Source: Tsuneonella amylolytica (GTDB lineage Bacteria > Pseudomonadota > Alphaproteobacteria > Sphingomonadales > Sphingomonadaceae). Taken from it: 64,000 nt of DNA. The stretch lies in assembly GCF_003626915.1 (NCBI RefSeq), contig NZ_CP032570.1, positions 2,541,001 through 2,605,000 on the forward strand, written 5' to 3'. Both the position numbers and the translations under genes were made by a program. The notes beneath the pieces are model-generated. The model saw nothing but the letters and a program-made list of their open reading frames with translations. It was not told the origin of the DNA and ran no database searches. Of the stretch, positions 48,946-60,430 are shown piece after piece. Positions within the stretch are counted from its first letter, which is position 1. Each line of letters begins with the position of its first letter.

Positions 48946-49806
48946 CTAACCGACCTGCGTATAGCGATCGCAAACCGTATCGTCGGCGCTTTGCAGGCCG
49001 GCGCGCAGGGCTTCCGAACGCTGGGCGCTGGTGCCGTGGGTAAAGTTCTCCGGGCTCACGCGGCCTTGCGTCAGGCGGTCGTCGCCGATCGCGCTGGCTG
49101 CGGTCATGCCTTCCTCGAAGTCGCCGGGATCGATGAGGTTGCGGTTCTTGCCCGCCCACACCCCGGCGTAGCAGTCGGCCTGCAGCTCCATGCGGACCTG
49201 AAGCTGGTTCGCCGCGCGCGGGTTCTGGCTCTGCGCGCTGCGGATGGCATCGGCGACGCCGGTGAGCTTCTGAATATGGTGGCCGTATTCGTGGGCGATC
49301 ACGTAGTACCGGGCGAAATCGCCGCGCGCGCCGAGCTGGCGGGCCATCTGGTCGTAGAAGCTGGTGTCGATGTAGATGCCCTCGTCCGCGGGGCAGTAGA
49401 ACGGACCCACGGCAGCCGAAGCACTGCCGCACTGCGAGTTCACTTGGCCGGAATAGAACACGAGTTCGGGCTGCTTGAACGGGATGTTCGCCTTCCGGAA
49501 CTCCGGCTGCCAGGTCTGGTTTAGAGACTGGAGCGCGTTGCAGGCCTCGGTCGCGTATTCGTTCTGGGTGCACAGCTGTTCGACCGTCTGAGGCGATCCG
49601 TCGCCGCGCGGCGCGACCTCCTGCCCCTGCTGCGCGTTGTTGACCGCGCCGATCGTCGACATAGGATCGGCCCCGAACACGAAGTAAGCGATCGCCGCGA
49701 TGACGAGCGTGCCGCAGCCGACGCCGCCGCCAGTGCCGCCCGGAAAACCGCCGCCCCCGCCGCCGCGCACATTGATGCTGGATGGATCGAACCGATTGAG
49801 CCGCAT
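48946..49806 (-). CDS. YpfJ-type neutral zinc metallopeptidase
   Basis: 286 residues. A Gly-rich N terminus (INVRGGGGGGFPGG), one membrane helix (about 31-45) and a periplasmic domain with H172-E-Y-G-H176-H, the family motif, followed by a MELQADCYAG segment supplying the third ligand. Function of the family is poorly known. Start ATG 49806 has AAGGGGGGAAG upstream; the longer frame to 49839 lacks one. Divergent from the hydroxybutyrate dehydrogenase. Confidence 0.9.
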   Translation of the reverse strand: MRLNRFDPSSINVRGGGGGGFPGGTGGGVGCGTLVIAAIAYFVFGADPMSTIGAVNNAQQGQEVAPRGDGSPQTVEQLCTQNEYATEACNALQSLNQTWQPEFRKANIPFKQPELVFYSGQVNSQCGSASAAVGPFYCPADEGIYIDTSFYDQMARQLGARGDFARYYVIAHEYGHHIQKLTGVADAIRSAQSQNPRAANQLQVRMELQADCYAGVWAGKNRNLIDPGDFEEGMTAASAIGDDRLTQGRVSPENFTHGTSAQRSEALRAGLQSADDTVCDRYTQVG

Positions 49807-49930
49807 GTGCTTCCCCCCTTGAAACCTGACGCCACGCAACCGCTCGCGTTAGCGCTGGACACCGGGCCGCCCGCGCCGCAACAGCGGGCACAGTGGCCAT
49901 CTTGGCCGAACAATCATCGAAGGAGGCCAA

Positions 49931-50686
49931 ATGTTCCTGTCCGGCAAGCGCGCCCTCGTCACCGGATCGACCTCGGGCATCGGTCTCGCCATCGCCCGCG
50001 CGCTTCGGGCCGAGGGGGCCGAGGTCGTCCTCAACGGGTTCGGCGACGAGGCGGAGATCGCGAAGCTGCGCGAGGAACTCGGCGCCATCCATGTGGGTGC
50101 CGACCTGACCACGCGCGAAGGCTGCGAGGAGCTGATGGCGGCGGCAGGGCCTGTCGACGTTCTGGTCAACAACGCCGGCATGCAGTACGTCAGTCCGGTC
50201 GAGGACTTTCCTGTCGGCAAATGGGACGCGATTATCGCGCTCAACCTCACCAGCGCGTTCCACACCATCCGCCTCGCCGTTCCGCACATGAAGTCGGCAG
50301 GCTGGGGACGCATCATCAACACCGCCAGCGCGCACTCGAAAGTCGCCTCGCCGTTCAAGAGCGCATACAACGCCGCCAAGCACGGGCTCGACGGGCTCAC
50401 CAAGACCGTGGCGCTGGAAGTCGCGACCGACGGGATCACCTGCAACTGCATCAGCCCCGGCTACGTCTGGACCCCGCTGGTCGAAGGGCAAATCCCCGAC
50501 ACGATGGCGGCGCGAGGCCTTTCTCGCGACGAAGTCATAAATGATGTCCTTCTCGTGAAGCAGGCGACGAAGAAGTTCGTTCAACCTTCCGAGATCGGCG
50601 CGCTCGCCGTGTTCCTGTGCCGCGACGAGGCGCAGAACGTGACCGGCGCGAACTGGAGCATCGACGGCGGCTGGACCGCGGAATAG
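49931..50686 (+). CDS. bdhA: 3-hydroxybutyrate dehydrogenase (SDR)
   Basis: A 251-residue SDR enzyme: TGSTSGIG (11-18), NNAGMQYVSPVEDFP (80-94), catalytic Y146 and K150 (SAYNAAKHG), and the 3-hydroxybutyrate dehydrogenase-like SPGYVWTPLVEGQI and LLVKQATKKFV segments. It oxidises (R)-3-hydroxybutyrate to acetoacetate with NAD, as in polyhydroxybutyrate use. GAAGGAGG lies before the ATG. No other PHB genes are in the window. Confidence 0.9.
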   Translation: MFLSGKRALVTGSTSGIGLAIARALRAEGAEVVLNGFGDEAEIAKLREELGAIHVGADLTTREGCEELMAAAGPVDVLVNNAGMQYVSPVEDFPVGKWDAIIALNLTSAFHTIRLAVPHMKSAGWGRIINTASAHSKVASPFKSAYNAAKHGLDGLTKTVALEVATDGITCNCISPGYVWTPLVEGQIPDTMAARGLSRDEVINDVLLVKQATKKFVQPSEIGALAVFLCRDEAQNVTGANWSIDGGWTAE

Positions 50687-50713
50687 CCGTCACGCAAGGG
50701 AGACACGGGGGCA

Positions 50714-53759
<3,046 letters not shown>

Positions 53760-53766
53760 CAACGGC

Positions 53767-54945
53767 ATGACCCCGTCCGCACGCGTACAGGCGGCCATCG
53801 AAATCCTCGACGCCGTAATCGATGCCGCGCGAGGGGCGGGCGCGCCGGCGGACCGGCTGGTCTCGGACTATTTTCGCACCCGGCGCTATGCGGGGTCGAA
53901 GGACCGGCGCGCCGTCCGCGGGCTGGTCTACGATGCGATCCGGGCCTGCGGGCCGATCCCTGCCGACGGGCGGGCGGCGATGCTGCGTCTGGGTCAGGAT
54001 ATGCCGGATCTGGCGAACTTGTTCGACGGATCGCCGCACGGGCCTGCGCCGATCGGACCGGCCGAAGTTGCGACACCGGGCGGGCTCGCACCCGAGTGGC
54101 TGGAACGCGAACTGGCTGCGTCCGGCATCGAGGGGGATGACGCGGCGGCGTTGCTCGGCCGCGCGCCGCTCGACGTGCGGGTCAATACGCTCAAGGCGTC
54201 CCGCAACACCGTCAAACTGCCCGTACCGGCACAGACAACCGAGGCGCCGAACGGGCTGCGTCTCGAACCGGGTACGCCGGTCGAACAGTGGGACGCATTT
54301 CGCGCCGGCCTGATCGAGGTGCAGGACACCGGCAGCCAGCTCGCCTGCATGGCGGTCGGGGCGATGCCGGGCGAAACGGTGGTGGACCTGTGCGCGGGGG
54401 CGGGCGGCAAGACGCTGGCGCTGGCCGCCGCGATGGACAACCGCGGCAGGCTGGTCGCGACGGACACCGATCGTGCGCGCCTGTCGCGACTGGCGCCGCG
54501 GGCGGAGCGGGCAGGGGCGGGCCTGATCGAGAGCCGCCTGCTCGATCCGGGCCGCGAGATGGAGGCGCTCGGCGATCTCGAAGGGCTGGCCGATGCGGTG
54601 CTGGTGGACGCGCCATGTTCGGGCACGGGCACCTGGCGGCGCAATCCCGAAGCGCGCTGGCGGCTGACGCCCGAGCGGCTGACGCGCTTCGTCGCGGCCC
54701 AGGATCACGTGCTTGATCTCGGCGCGCGGCTCGTGCGGCCGGGGGGGCGGCTCGTCTACGTGACCTGTTCGCTGCTCGATATCGAAGGGGCGGACCGGGT
54801 CCAAGCCTTTCTCGGTCGCCATGGCGGCTGGGCCGCCCGCCCGCCCTCACTGCCGCTCGGCGACGCGCGAGGGCAGGGCTGGCGCCTCGCACCGTTTCGC
54901 GACGGGACGGACGGATTCTTCATCGCCTGTCTATCTCGCGCGTGA
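53767..54945 (+). CDS. RsmB/NOP-family RNA cytosine-C5 methyltransferase
   Basis: 392 residues. SAM-binding VVDLCAGAGGKTLALAAAM and the two catalytic-cysteine motifs VDAPCSGTGTWRRNP and YVTCSLLDIEG are intact. An N-terminal NusB-like helical domain (about 1-100) is suggested. Probably makes m5C in rRNA or tRNA; the exact base is not predictable, so rsmB is not assigned. It lies in an apparent operon between guaB and a TPR protein. Confidence 0.88.
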   Translation: MTPSARVQAAIEILDAVIDAARGAGAPADRLVSDYFRTRRYAGSKDRRAVRGLVYDAIRACGPIPADGRAAMLRLGQDMPDLANLFDGSPHGPAPIGPAEVATPGGLAPEWLERELAASGIEGDDAAALLGRAPLDVRVNTLKASRNTVKLPVPAQTTEAPNGLRLEPGTPVEQWDAFRAGLIEVQDTGSQLACMAVGAMPGETVVDLCAGAGGKTLALAAAMDNRGRLVATDTDRARLSRLAPRAERAGAGLIESRLLDPGREMEALGDLEGLADAVLVDAPCSGTGTWRRNPEARWRLTPERLTRFVAAQDHVLDLGARLVRPGGRLVYVTCSLLDIEGADRVQAFLGRHGGWAARPPSLPLGDARGQGWRLAPFRDGTDGFFIACLSRA

Positions 54946-55007
54946 TAGCACGGCCCGATATGCCCGAGCCACGCCCTGCCCGGACACCCGCACTCAAGGA
55001 GTTGCTG

Positions 55008-55514
55008 ATGCGTTTCGCCGCCCCCGCCGCCGCCCTCGCCATGGTTCTTGCGATTACCGCAAGCGTGGGTTCGGGTGCCGAACGGGTAAGCGACCCGCGC
55101 GCGGCCGCGCTGGTGGCCGAAGGGCGGGCGGCGCTGGCAGCTGGACAGCCGGAGAAGGCGGTGGATGCGTTCGAGGCGGCCCTTACGGTCGATCCGGGCG
55201 ACACCGGCATTGTGCTCGAACTGGCGGAAGCTGCCCGCCGCAACGGATTGCAGGGCAAGGCAATCCGCTACTACCGCTCGGCGCTCGCCCGCGATCCGGC
55301 AAATCTCGCCGCCCTGTCGGGCGAAGGGGCGGCGCTGGTCGAAAAGGGTGCGGTCGACAAGGCGAAGCGCAACCTCGCCCGGCTGCAGTCGATGTGCGGC
55401 GACGGGTGCGCCGAGACCCGCTCGCTGGCCGCAGCGATCGCCAAGGGACCGCAGGCGCGGGTGCTGACGGCCGAGGCCGTGCTGCCCGACGCGACCGTCA
55501 CACAGCAGAACTGA
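55008..55514 (+). CDS. Secreted TPR protein
   Basis: 168 residues with signal peptide (MRFAAPAAALAMVLAITASVGSG) and TPR-like helices (AALVAEGRAALAAGQPEKAVDAFEAALTVDP-type repeats at about 40-120). Two cysteines (MCGDGCAE) near residue 130 may form a disulfide. The start at ATG 55008 has a perfect AAGGAG 6 bases upstream, which decides against the earlier GTG 54942 overlapping the methyltransferase stop. Likely a periplasmic scaffold. Confidence 0.8.
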   Translation: MRFAAPAAALAMVLAITASVGSGAERVSDPRAAALVAEGRAALAAGQPEKAVDAFEAALTVDPGDTGIVLELAEAARRNGLQGKAIRYYRSALARDPANLAALSGEGAALVEKGAVDKAKRNLARLQSMCGDGCAETRSLAAAIAKGPQARVLTAEAVLPDATVTQQN

Positions 55515-55535
55515 TTGCGGCCGCGGGCGCGCACG

Positions 55536-56021
55536 TCAGATCAGGTCGCGAAATCCTTCGACGACAGTGCGATAGACGCGCTTCTTGAAGGGTACGATGA
55601 GGTCGGGAAGGTCGTCGGGATCGACCCAGCGATACTCGCAGAACTCGGCGGGGTCGTGCGCGTCGAGGTCGATGTCGTCGTCGCTGCCGGAGAACCGCAG
55701 CAGGAACCAGTCCTGCTCCTGTCCCCGGTACTGTCCGCCCCACAGCTTGCCGATCAGCTCTTCGGGCAAATCGTATCGCAGCGGTTCGTCGAGCTGCTTG
55801 ATTATCTTTGCCTTGTCAGAAGTTACGCCCGTTTCCTCATGCAGCTCCCGCATGACGGCCGCGGTCAGATCCTCTCCCGGATCGACGCCGCCTTGGGGCA
55901 TCTGCCACCAATCGCCTTCCTTGTTGTCGATCCGGCGGCCGACGAAGACCTTGCCGTCGGCGTTGACGAGCATAACGCCCACACAGGGGCGGTAACCGCG
56001 TTCGGTCACGTTGGCGTTCAC
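55536..56021 (-). CDS. rppH: RNA pyrophosphohydrolase
   Basis: A 161-residue Nudix protein: RPCVGVMLVN...VGRRID, WQMPQGGVDPGED and REL-HEETGV (Nudix box about 44-66). It removes pyrophosphate from mRNA 5' ends and starts decay, or acts on dinucleoside polyphosphates. GTG 56021 with GAGGA upstream. It lies 10 bp after the esterase gene on the same strand. Confidence 0.92.
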   Translation of the reverse strand: MNANVTERGYRPCVGVMLVNADGKVFVGRRIDNKEGDWWQMPQGGVDPGEDLTAAVMRELHEETGVTSDKAKIIKQLDEPLRYDLPEELIGKLWGGQYRGQEQDWFLLRFSGSDDDIDLDAHDPAEFCEYRWVDPDDLPDLIVPFKKRVYRTVVEGFRDLI

Positions 56022-56031
56022 GTAGTTGTCC

Positions 56032-56985
56032 TCAGGTATGGCGCTGAAGCATCAGTTTCACCGCGTCGATCAGCGCCTCGACGTCGGCCTGTGCGCTCGG
56101 CACCGCCTTGCGTAGCGTAATGAAGCCGTGAATGTTCCCGCGCGCCTCGATGTAGGTGACGTCGACTCCGTTCTGGATCAGGTGCGCGGCGTACTCGCGC
56201 CCCGAATCCCGCAGCGGGTCGAGCCCGGCGGTTATCAGAACGGTCGGCGGGGTCTGCGCATGATTTTCGTGCAGGATCGGATAGTTGCGCTTCGAACCTT
56301 CGTCGGCGGCGTAGCTCCGGTTGAAGAATCCCATCGACCGGGCAGTGAGCAGGAATCCCTCGCCGAAGCTCTTGTAGCTCGCGGTATCCTCGATCGGGCC
56401 GGCGATCGGGTAGATCGGCGCCTGGACCAGCACGGGCACTGCGGCGGGTTCGTCGCCGAGCGCCTGAGTGACCACGATCGTGAGGTTTCCGCCCGCACTG
56501 TCGCCCGTGGTGACGAGGCCGGTCACTTGGCGGCCCAGTTCCGCCGGGCTGCCCGCGACCCAGCGGGTCGCCGCTTCGCAGTCGTCGGGCGCGGCGGGGA
56601 AGGGGGCCTCGGGCGCAAGGCGGTAGTGGACCGCCACCACCGGCAGGTCGAGCCCGTGGGCCAGTTCGGTGCAGATGGCGTTATGCGTGTCGAGATCGCC
56701 GATCACGAAGCCGCCGCCGTGGTAGAACATCACCACAGGTCCCGCCTCGCGGTTATCGCGCGCATCGTAAAGGCGCAGCGGGATGTCGCCAGCCGGCCCC
56801 GGGCAGGTGAGGTCCTTCACCACCGCCAGGTCGCGCTCGGGCGCCTCGGCCAGGCCCTTCATCGCGACGTATGTTCCGCGCGCCTGTTCGATGGGCACTT
56901 CGTCCATCTCGGGGCCGGCCATCGACTTCAGGAAATCGAGGAAGCCGCGCACGTCCTCGCGCACGTAGTGTTCGGTATCGGCCAT
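56032..56985 (-). CDS. HSL-family alpha/beta-hydrolase (esterase)
   Basis: A 317-residue esterase of the hormone-sensitive lipase group: HGGG oxyanion motif at 89-92, nucleophile S163 in GDSAGG, with acid and His in AGLDPLRD and NIHGF. It acts on short acyl esters; natural substrate unknown. No signal peptide, so cytoplasmic. GAGGGAG lies 7 bases before ATG 56985. Divergent from korA. Confidence 0.92.
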   Translation of the reverse strand: MADTEHYVREDVRGFLDFLKSMAGPEMDEVPIEQARGTYVAMKGLAEAPERDLAVVKDLTCPGPAGDIPLRLYDARDNREAGPVVMFYHGGGFVIGDLDTHNAICTELAHGLDLPVVAVHYRLAPEAPFPAAPDDCEAATRWVAGSPAELGRQVTGLVTTGDSAGGNLTIVVTQALGDEPAAVPVLVQAPIYPIAGPIEDTASYKSFGEGFLLTARSMGFFNRSYAADEGSKRNYPILHENHAQTPPTVLITAGLDPLRDSGREYAAHLIQNGVDVTYIEARGNIHGFITLRKAVPSAQADVEALIDAVKLMLQRHT

Positions 56986-57078
56986 TGGCGGTCTCCCTCG
57001 GTTTCGAATCGATACGATTAATGGCCGCGCTTTCGCATTTCCACTCGACTTTTGTAGGCATGGGGCAGAAAAACTTGA

Positions 57079-57106
57079 TTGTGGGAGGGGGGCGCCATGC
57101 CTAGCT
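57079..57106 (+). promoter_or_regulatory. Predicted korAB promoter
   Basis: TTGTGG (57079-57084), 16 bp, CTAGCT (57101-57106). A leader of about 43 nt would carry ACAAGGA before the korA ATG. Confidence 0.35.
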
Positions 57107-57156
57107 GCCCCGCTCCACGAAGCAGCGCCCCGTGCGGCGCGTGACAAGGATGCCCG

Positions 57157-59163
57157 ATGGCCTCGACAGCCGCCGATACCCGCGACGCCGCGGTCCGCCC
57201 CGACAATCCCGAGGCCATGGTCGTGCGCTTCGCCGGCGATTCCGGCGACGGCATGCAGCTGACTGGCGGGCAGTTCACGCTGTCGACGGCGTTGGCCGGC
57301 AACGACCTCGCCACCTTCCCGGACTTTCCGGCAGAAATCCGTGCGCCGCAAGGAACGCTGTTCGGCGTCAGCGCCTTCCAGATCAACTTCGGCAGCCGCC
57401 AGATCGACACCGCAGGCGACGCGCCCGACGTGCTGGTGGCGATGAACCCGGCGGCGCTGAAGACCAACCTGCAGGCGGTGAAGCCCGGCGGGCTGGTGAT
57501 CGCGGACACCGGCGAGTTCACCAAGCGCAACCTCGACAAGGCGAAGTACGACGTGAACCCGCTCGAGGACGGCAGTCTTGCGAAGTGGGACGTGCTCGCC
57601 TTCGATATCAGCGCGCAGACGGTCGAAGCGGTGAAGCCCTTCGGCCTCGGCAACAAGGATGCCCTGCGCTGCAAGAACATGTGGACGCTGGGCCTTGCGC
57701 TCTGGATGTTCGGCCGCGACCGCGAGCCCTTGCGCGATTGGCTGCGCCAGAAGTTCGCCAAGGCGCCCGAACTGGCGGAGGCCAATATCGCCGCGCTCGA
57801 CGCCGGCCATGCCTATGGCGAGACGGCGGAGCTTTCGGGCCCGCTGCGGCAGGTCACCGTCGATCCGACGCCGAGCGAACCGGGCCTCTACCGCACGATT
57901 ACCGGCGCGGAGGCGGTGGCGCTGGGCCTCGTGGCGGGCGGCCAACTGATGGAGGTACCGCTGTTCTTCGGCGGCTATCCGATCACTCCGGCCAGCGCGA
58001 TTTTGCACCACCTCGCGCGGCTGAAGGAATTCAACGTCACGACCTTCCAGGCGGAAGACGAGATCGCCGCGATCTGCGCGGCCATCGGCGCAAGCTATGC
58101 CGGGCAGCTCGGCATCACCTCGTCGTCCGGCCCCGGCATTGCGCTGAAGGGCGAGGCGATGGGCCTTGCCATCATGACCGAACTGCCGCTGGTGATCGTC
58201 AACTCGCAGCGTGGCGGGCCCTCGACCGGGCTACCAACCAAGACCGAGCAGAGCGACCTCTATCAGGCGGTCTACGGCCGCAACGGCGACGCACCGATGC
58301 CGGTGATCGCCGCGCGCAGCCCGGCCGACGTGTTCGAATGCGCGATCGAGGCGTGCCGCATCGCGGTGCAGTACATGACCCCGGTCATGCTGCTGACCGA
58401 CGGCTACATCGCCAATGCCGCCGAACCGTGGAAGGTGCCGGACCCGAGCGCGTTCGAACGCGCGCCGGTTCAGTTCCTCGAAGAGAAAAACGCGGGCGAC
58501 GTGCTGCTGCCGTTCAAGCGCGACGGCAAAGGCGCGCGGCCGTGGATCAAACCCGGCACGCCCGGCCTCATGCACCGCATCGGCGGCATCGAGAAGGCGG
58601 TGGACACCGGCCACATCGACTATTCGCCCGGTAATCACCAGGCGATGACCGATGCGCGGCGGGACAAGATCCTGGGTGTCGACATGCCCGACCAGCAGGT
58701 CGAGCTCGGCTCGGACGATGGGAGCTTGGGCGGCAAGCTTGCGGTCGTAGGCTGGGGCAGCACCTTCGGCCCCATTCACCAGGCGGTGATGCGCAGCCGG
58801 AAGAAGGGCATGGACGTGAGCCATATCCACGTGCGCCACATCTGGCCGCTGCCCGCCAACCTCGGCGATCTGCTGCGCGGTTACGACCGGGTGCTGGTGC
58901 CAGAGATGAACACCGGCCAATTCAAGACCGTGCTGCGCGACCAGTATCTCGTCGATGCCCAGCCATTCACCAAGACCAGCGGCCAGCCGTTCCAGATCGC
59001 CGAGCTCGAAGCCGCGATCGCGACCTATTTCGACGGCGTGCCCGGCAACGCGGGCGGCGATGAAGTTCCCGCAGACGACACCCAGCTGCCCAATCCGGAG
59101 GCGGGGCATGACGATGGCTCCCTGCCGCGGCATCTGCGCCTGCATCACGACCGGGACAACTGA
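57157..59163 (+). CDS. korA: 2-oxoacid:ferredoxin oxidoreductase, fused gamma-alpha subunit
   Basis: 668 residues. The gamma domain (about 20-200, starting VRFAGDSGDGMQLTGGQF) is fused to the alpha domain with pyrimidine-binding and domain-II regions (GGYPITPAS, SSSGPGIALKGEA, NSQRGGPSTGLPTKTEQSD). With KorB it decarboxylates 2-oxoglutarate (or another 2-oxoacid) to the CoA ester, reducing ferredoxin. No cysteine-rich delta domain is present, as usual for the two-subunit aerobic type. Start ATG 57157, ACAAGGA upstream. The stop is 1 bp before the korB ATG. Confidence 0.93.
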   Translation: MASTAADTRDAAVRPDNPEAMVVRFAGDSGDGMQLTGGQFTLSTALAGNDLATFPDFPAEIRAPQGTLFGVSAFQINFGSRQIDTAGDAPDVLVAMNPAALKTNLQAVKPGGLVIADTGEFTKRNLDKAKYDVNPLEDGSLAKWDVLAFDISAQTVEAVKPFGLGNKDALRCKNMWTLGLALWMFGRDREPLRDWLRQKFAKAPELAEANIAALDAGHAYGETAELSGPLRQVTVDPTPSEPGLYRTITGAEAVALGLVAGGQLMEVPLFFGGYPITPASAILHHLARLKEFNVTTFQAEDEIAAICAAIGASYAGQLGITSSSGPGIALKGEAMGLAIMTELPLVIVNSQRGGPSTGLPTKTEQSDLYQAVYGRNGDAPMPVIAARSPADVFECAIEACRIAVQYMTPVMLLTDGYIANAAEPWKVPDPSAFERAPVQFLEEKNAGDVLLPFKRDGKGARPWIKPGTPGLMHRIGGIEKAVDTGHIDYSPGNHQAMTDARRDKILGVDMPDQQVELGSDDGSLGGKLAVVGWGSTFGPIHQAVMRSRKKGMDVSHIHVRHIWPLPANLGDLLRGYDRVLVPEMNTGQFKTVLRDQYLVDAQPFTKTSGQPFQIAELEAAIATYFDGVPGNAGGDEVPADDTQLPNPEAGHDDGSLPRHLRLHHDRDN

Positions 59164-59164
59164 C

Positions 59165-60247
59165 ATGAACGACATGACCCCCATCCAGACCACGCTGAAG
59201 GACTGGGAGACCGACCAGGAGGTGCGCTGGTGCCCCGGGTGCGGCGACTACGCGATCCTGAAGGCGGTACAGCGGACGCTGCCGCAACTCGGCTGCGATC
59301 CGGCGAAGACCGTGTTCGTCAGCGGCATCGGCTGTTCGAGCCGGTTTCCGTACTACATCGAAAGCTACGGCTTCCATACCATCCACGGCCGCGCACCGGC
59401 GGTGGCGACGGGGGTGAAGCTCGCCAATCCGGAACTCGACGTATGGCTGGTGACCGGCGACGGCGACGGGCTGTCGATCGGCGGCAACCACCTGATGCAC
59501 GTGCTCCGCCGCAACGTGAACATGCAGATCATGTTGTTCAACAACGAGATCTACGGCCTCACCAAGGGCCAGTACTCGCCCACCAGCCGCGAGGGGACGC
59601 GCAGTCCGTCGACGCCCTACGGTTCGGTCGACCATCCCGCGCGGCCGGCGGCGTTCGCGCTCGGCAGCGGGGCCCGCTTCGTTGGGCGGGGGTTCGACGT
59701 CAGCAAGAACCTGCCCGAAGTGCTCAAGGCCGCACACGCCCATCAGGGCGCGGCATTCATCGAGATATTCCAGAACTGCATCGTCTATAACAAGGATGTG
59801 TTCGACGATTTTGCCGCGCCGAAGGGGGCTGAGGATCGCCAGCTCTGGCTGGAAAACGGCGAGCCGATGCTGTTCGCCAAGGGCACGAAGGGCATCGCGC
59901 TCGATCGCGACGCGCTGCAGCTCAAGGTCGTCGACGTGGTGGACGGCGAGTGGGAAGCGGCGGGCGTCATCGTTCACGACACCCGCAACCGCTCGATCGC
60001 GCATATGCTCGTTGAAATGCCGTTCGGCCCGTTCCCGATGGCGCTGGGCGTGCTCTACGACGATCCGGCACCGACCTTCGAAAGCGCAGTAGCGCAGGAG
60101 CGCGCGAAGGCGACGAGCGGCAAGACCGCCGACCTCGCGAAGCTGCTCGCGACCGGCCAGACCTGGACGGTGGGCGATACCGCCGAGGATCCCGTCAGCA
60201 GCCGCCCGCCAGGGCAGGGCGCGCCGAACGCGGACGATCCCCGCTGA
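59165..60247 (+). CDS. korB: 2-oxoacid:ferredoxin oxidoreductase, beta subunit
   Basis: 360 residues. Iron-sulfur ligands WCPGCGDY (C23, C26) and GIGCSS, and the thiamine-diphosphate motif GDGDGLSIGGNH with NNEIYGLTKGQ. A tail after about residue 320 is low-complexity. Forms the catalytic unit with KorA. No ferredoxin gene is adjacent. The 183-bp region after it contains repeats but no gene. Confidence 0.94.
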   Translation: MNDMTPIQTTLKDWETDQEVRWCPGCGDYAILKAVQRTLPQLGCDPAKTVFVSGIGCSSRFPYYIESYGFHTIHGRAPAVATGVKLANPELDVWLVTGDGDGLSIGGNHLMHVLRRNVNMQIMLFNNEIYGLTKGQYSPTSREGTRSPSTPYGSVDHPARPAAFALGSGARFVGRGFDVSKNLPEVLKAAHAHQGAAFIEIFQNCIVYNKDVFDDFAAPKGAEDRQLWLENGEPMLFAKGTKGIALDRDALQLKVVDVVDGEWEAAGVIVHDTRNRSIAHMLVEMPFGPFPMALGVLYDDPAPTFESAVAQERAKATSGKTADLAKLLATGQTWTVGDTAEDPVSSRPPGQGAPNADDPR

Positions 60248-60279
60248 CGGTTACGCAAAACGCTGTCCTACAGGCTCGT

Positions 60280-60305
60280 AGTCATGCCATCGCAACCGCA
60301 TGACT
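60280..60305. repeat. Inverted repeat after korB
   Basis: AGTCATGC (60280-60287) and GCATGACT (60298-60305), perfect 8-bp arms with a 10-nt spacer, in a relatively AT-rich gap. Possible terminator stem (no T-run) or protein site. Confidence 0.4.
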
Positions 60306-60392
60306 GCGAACGCTGGTTCTCTCATCGCGAGCCAATCCCACTCCGTGGAAACGTTCGAGCGGGAGGACAAGGCGACAAGTCACCCTGGACAC

Positions 60393-60408
60393 TGTGACAT
60401 GTGTGACA
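60393..60408 (+). repeat. TGTGACA direct repeat upstream of the YdjM-like gene
   Basis: TGTGACA at 60393-60399 and 60402-60408, 2-nt spacing, 22 bp before the start codon. Could be a regulator site; no known regulator assigned. Confidence 0.35.
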
Positions 60409-60430
60409 TCGCCTCCGTAATGGGCGCCCG

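Noticed and set aside
56986-58011. Open extension of the HSL esterase frame across the korA start
   Set aside because: Arg/His-rich antisense of korA; the esterase has a strong ribosome site and family N terminus at 56985.
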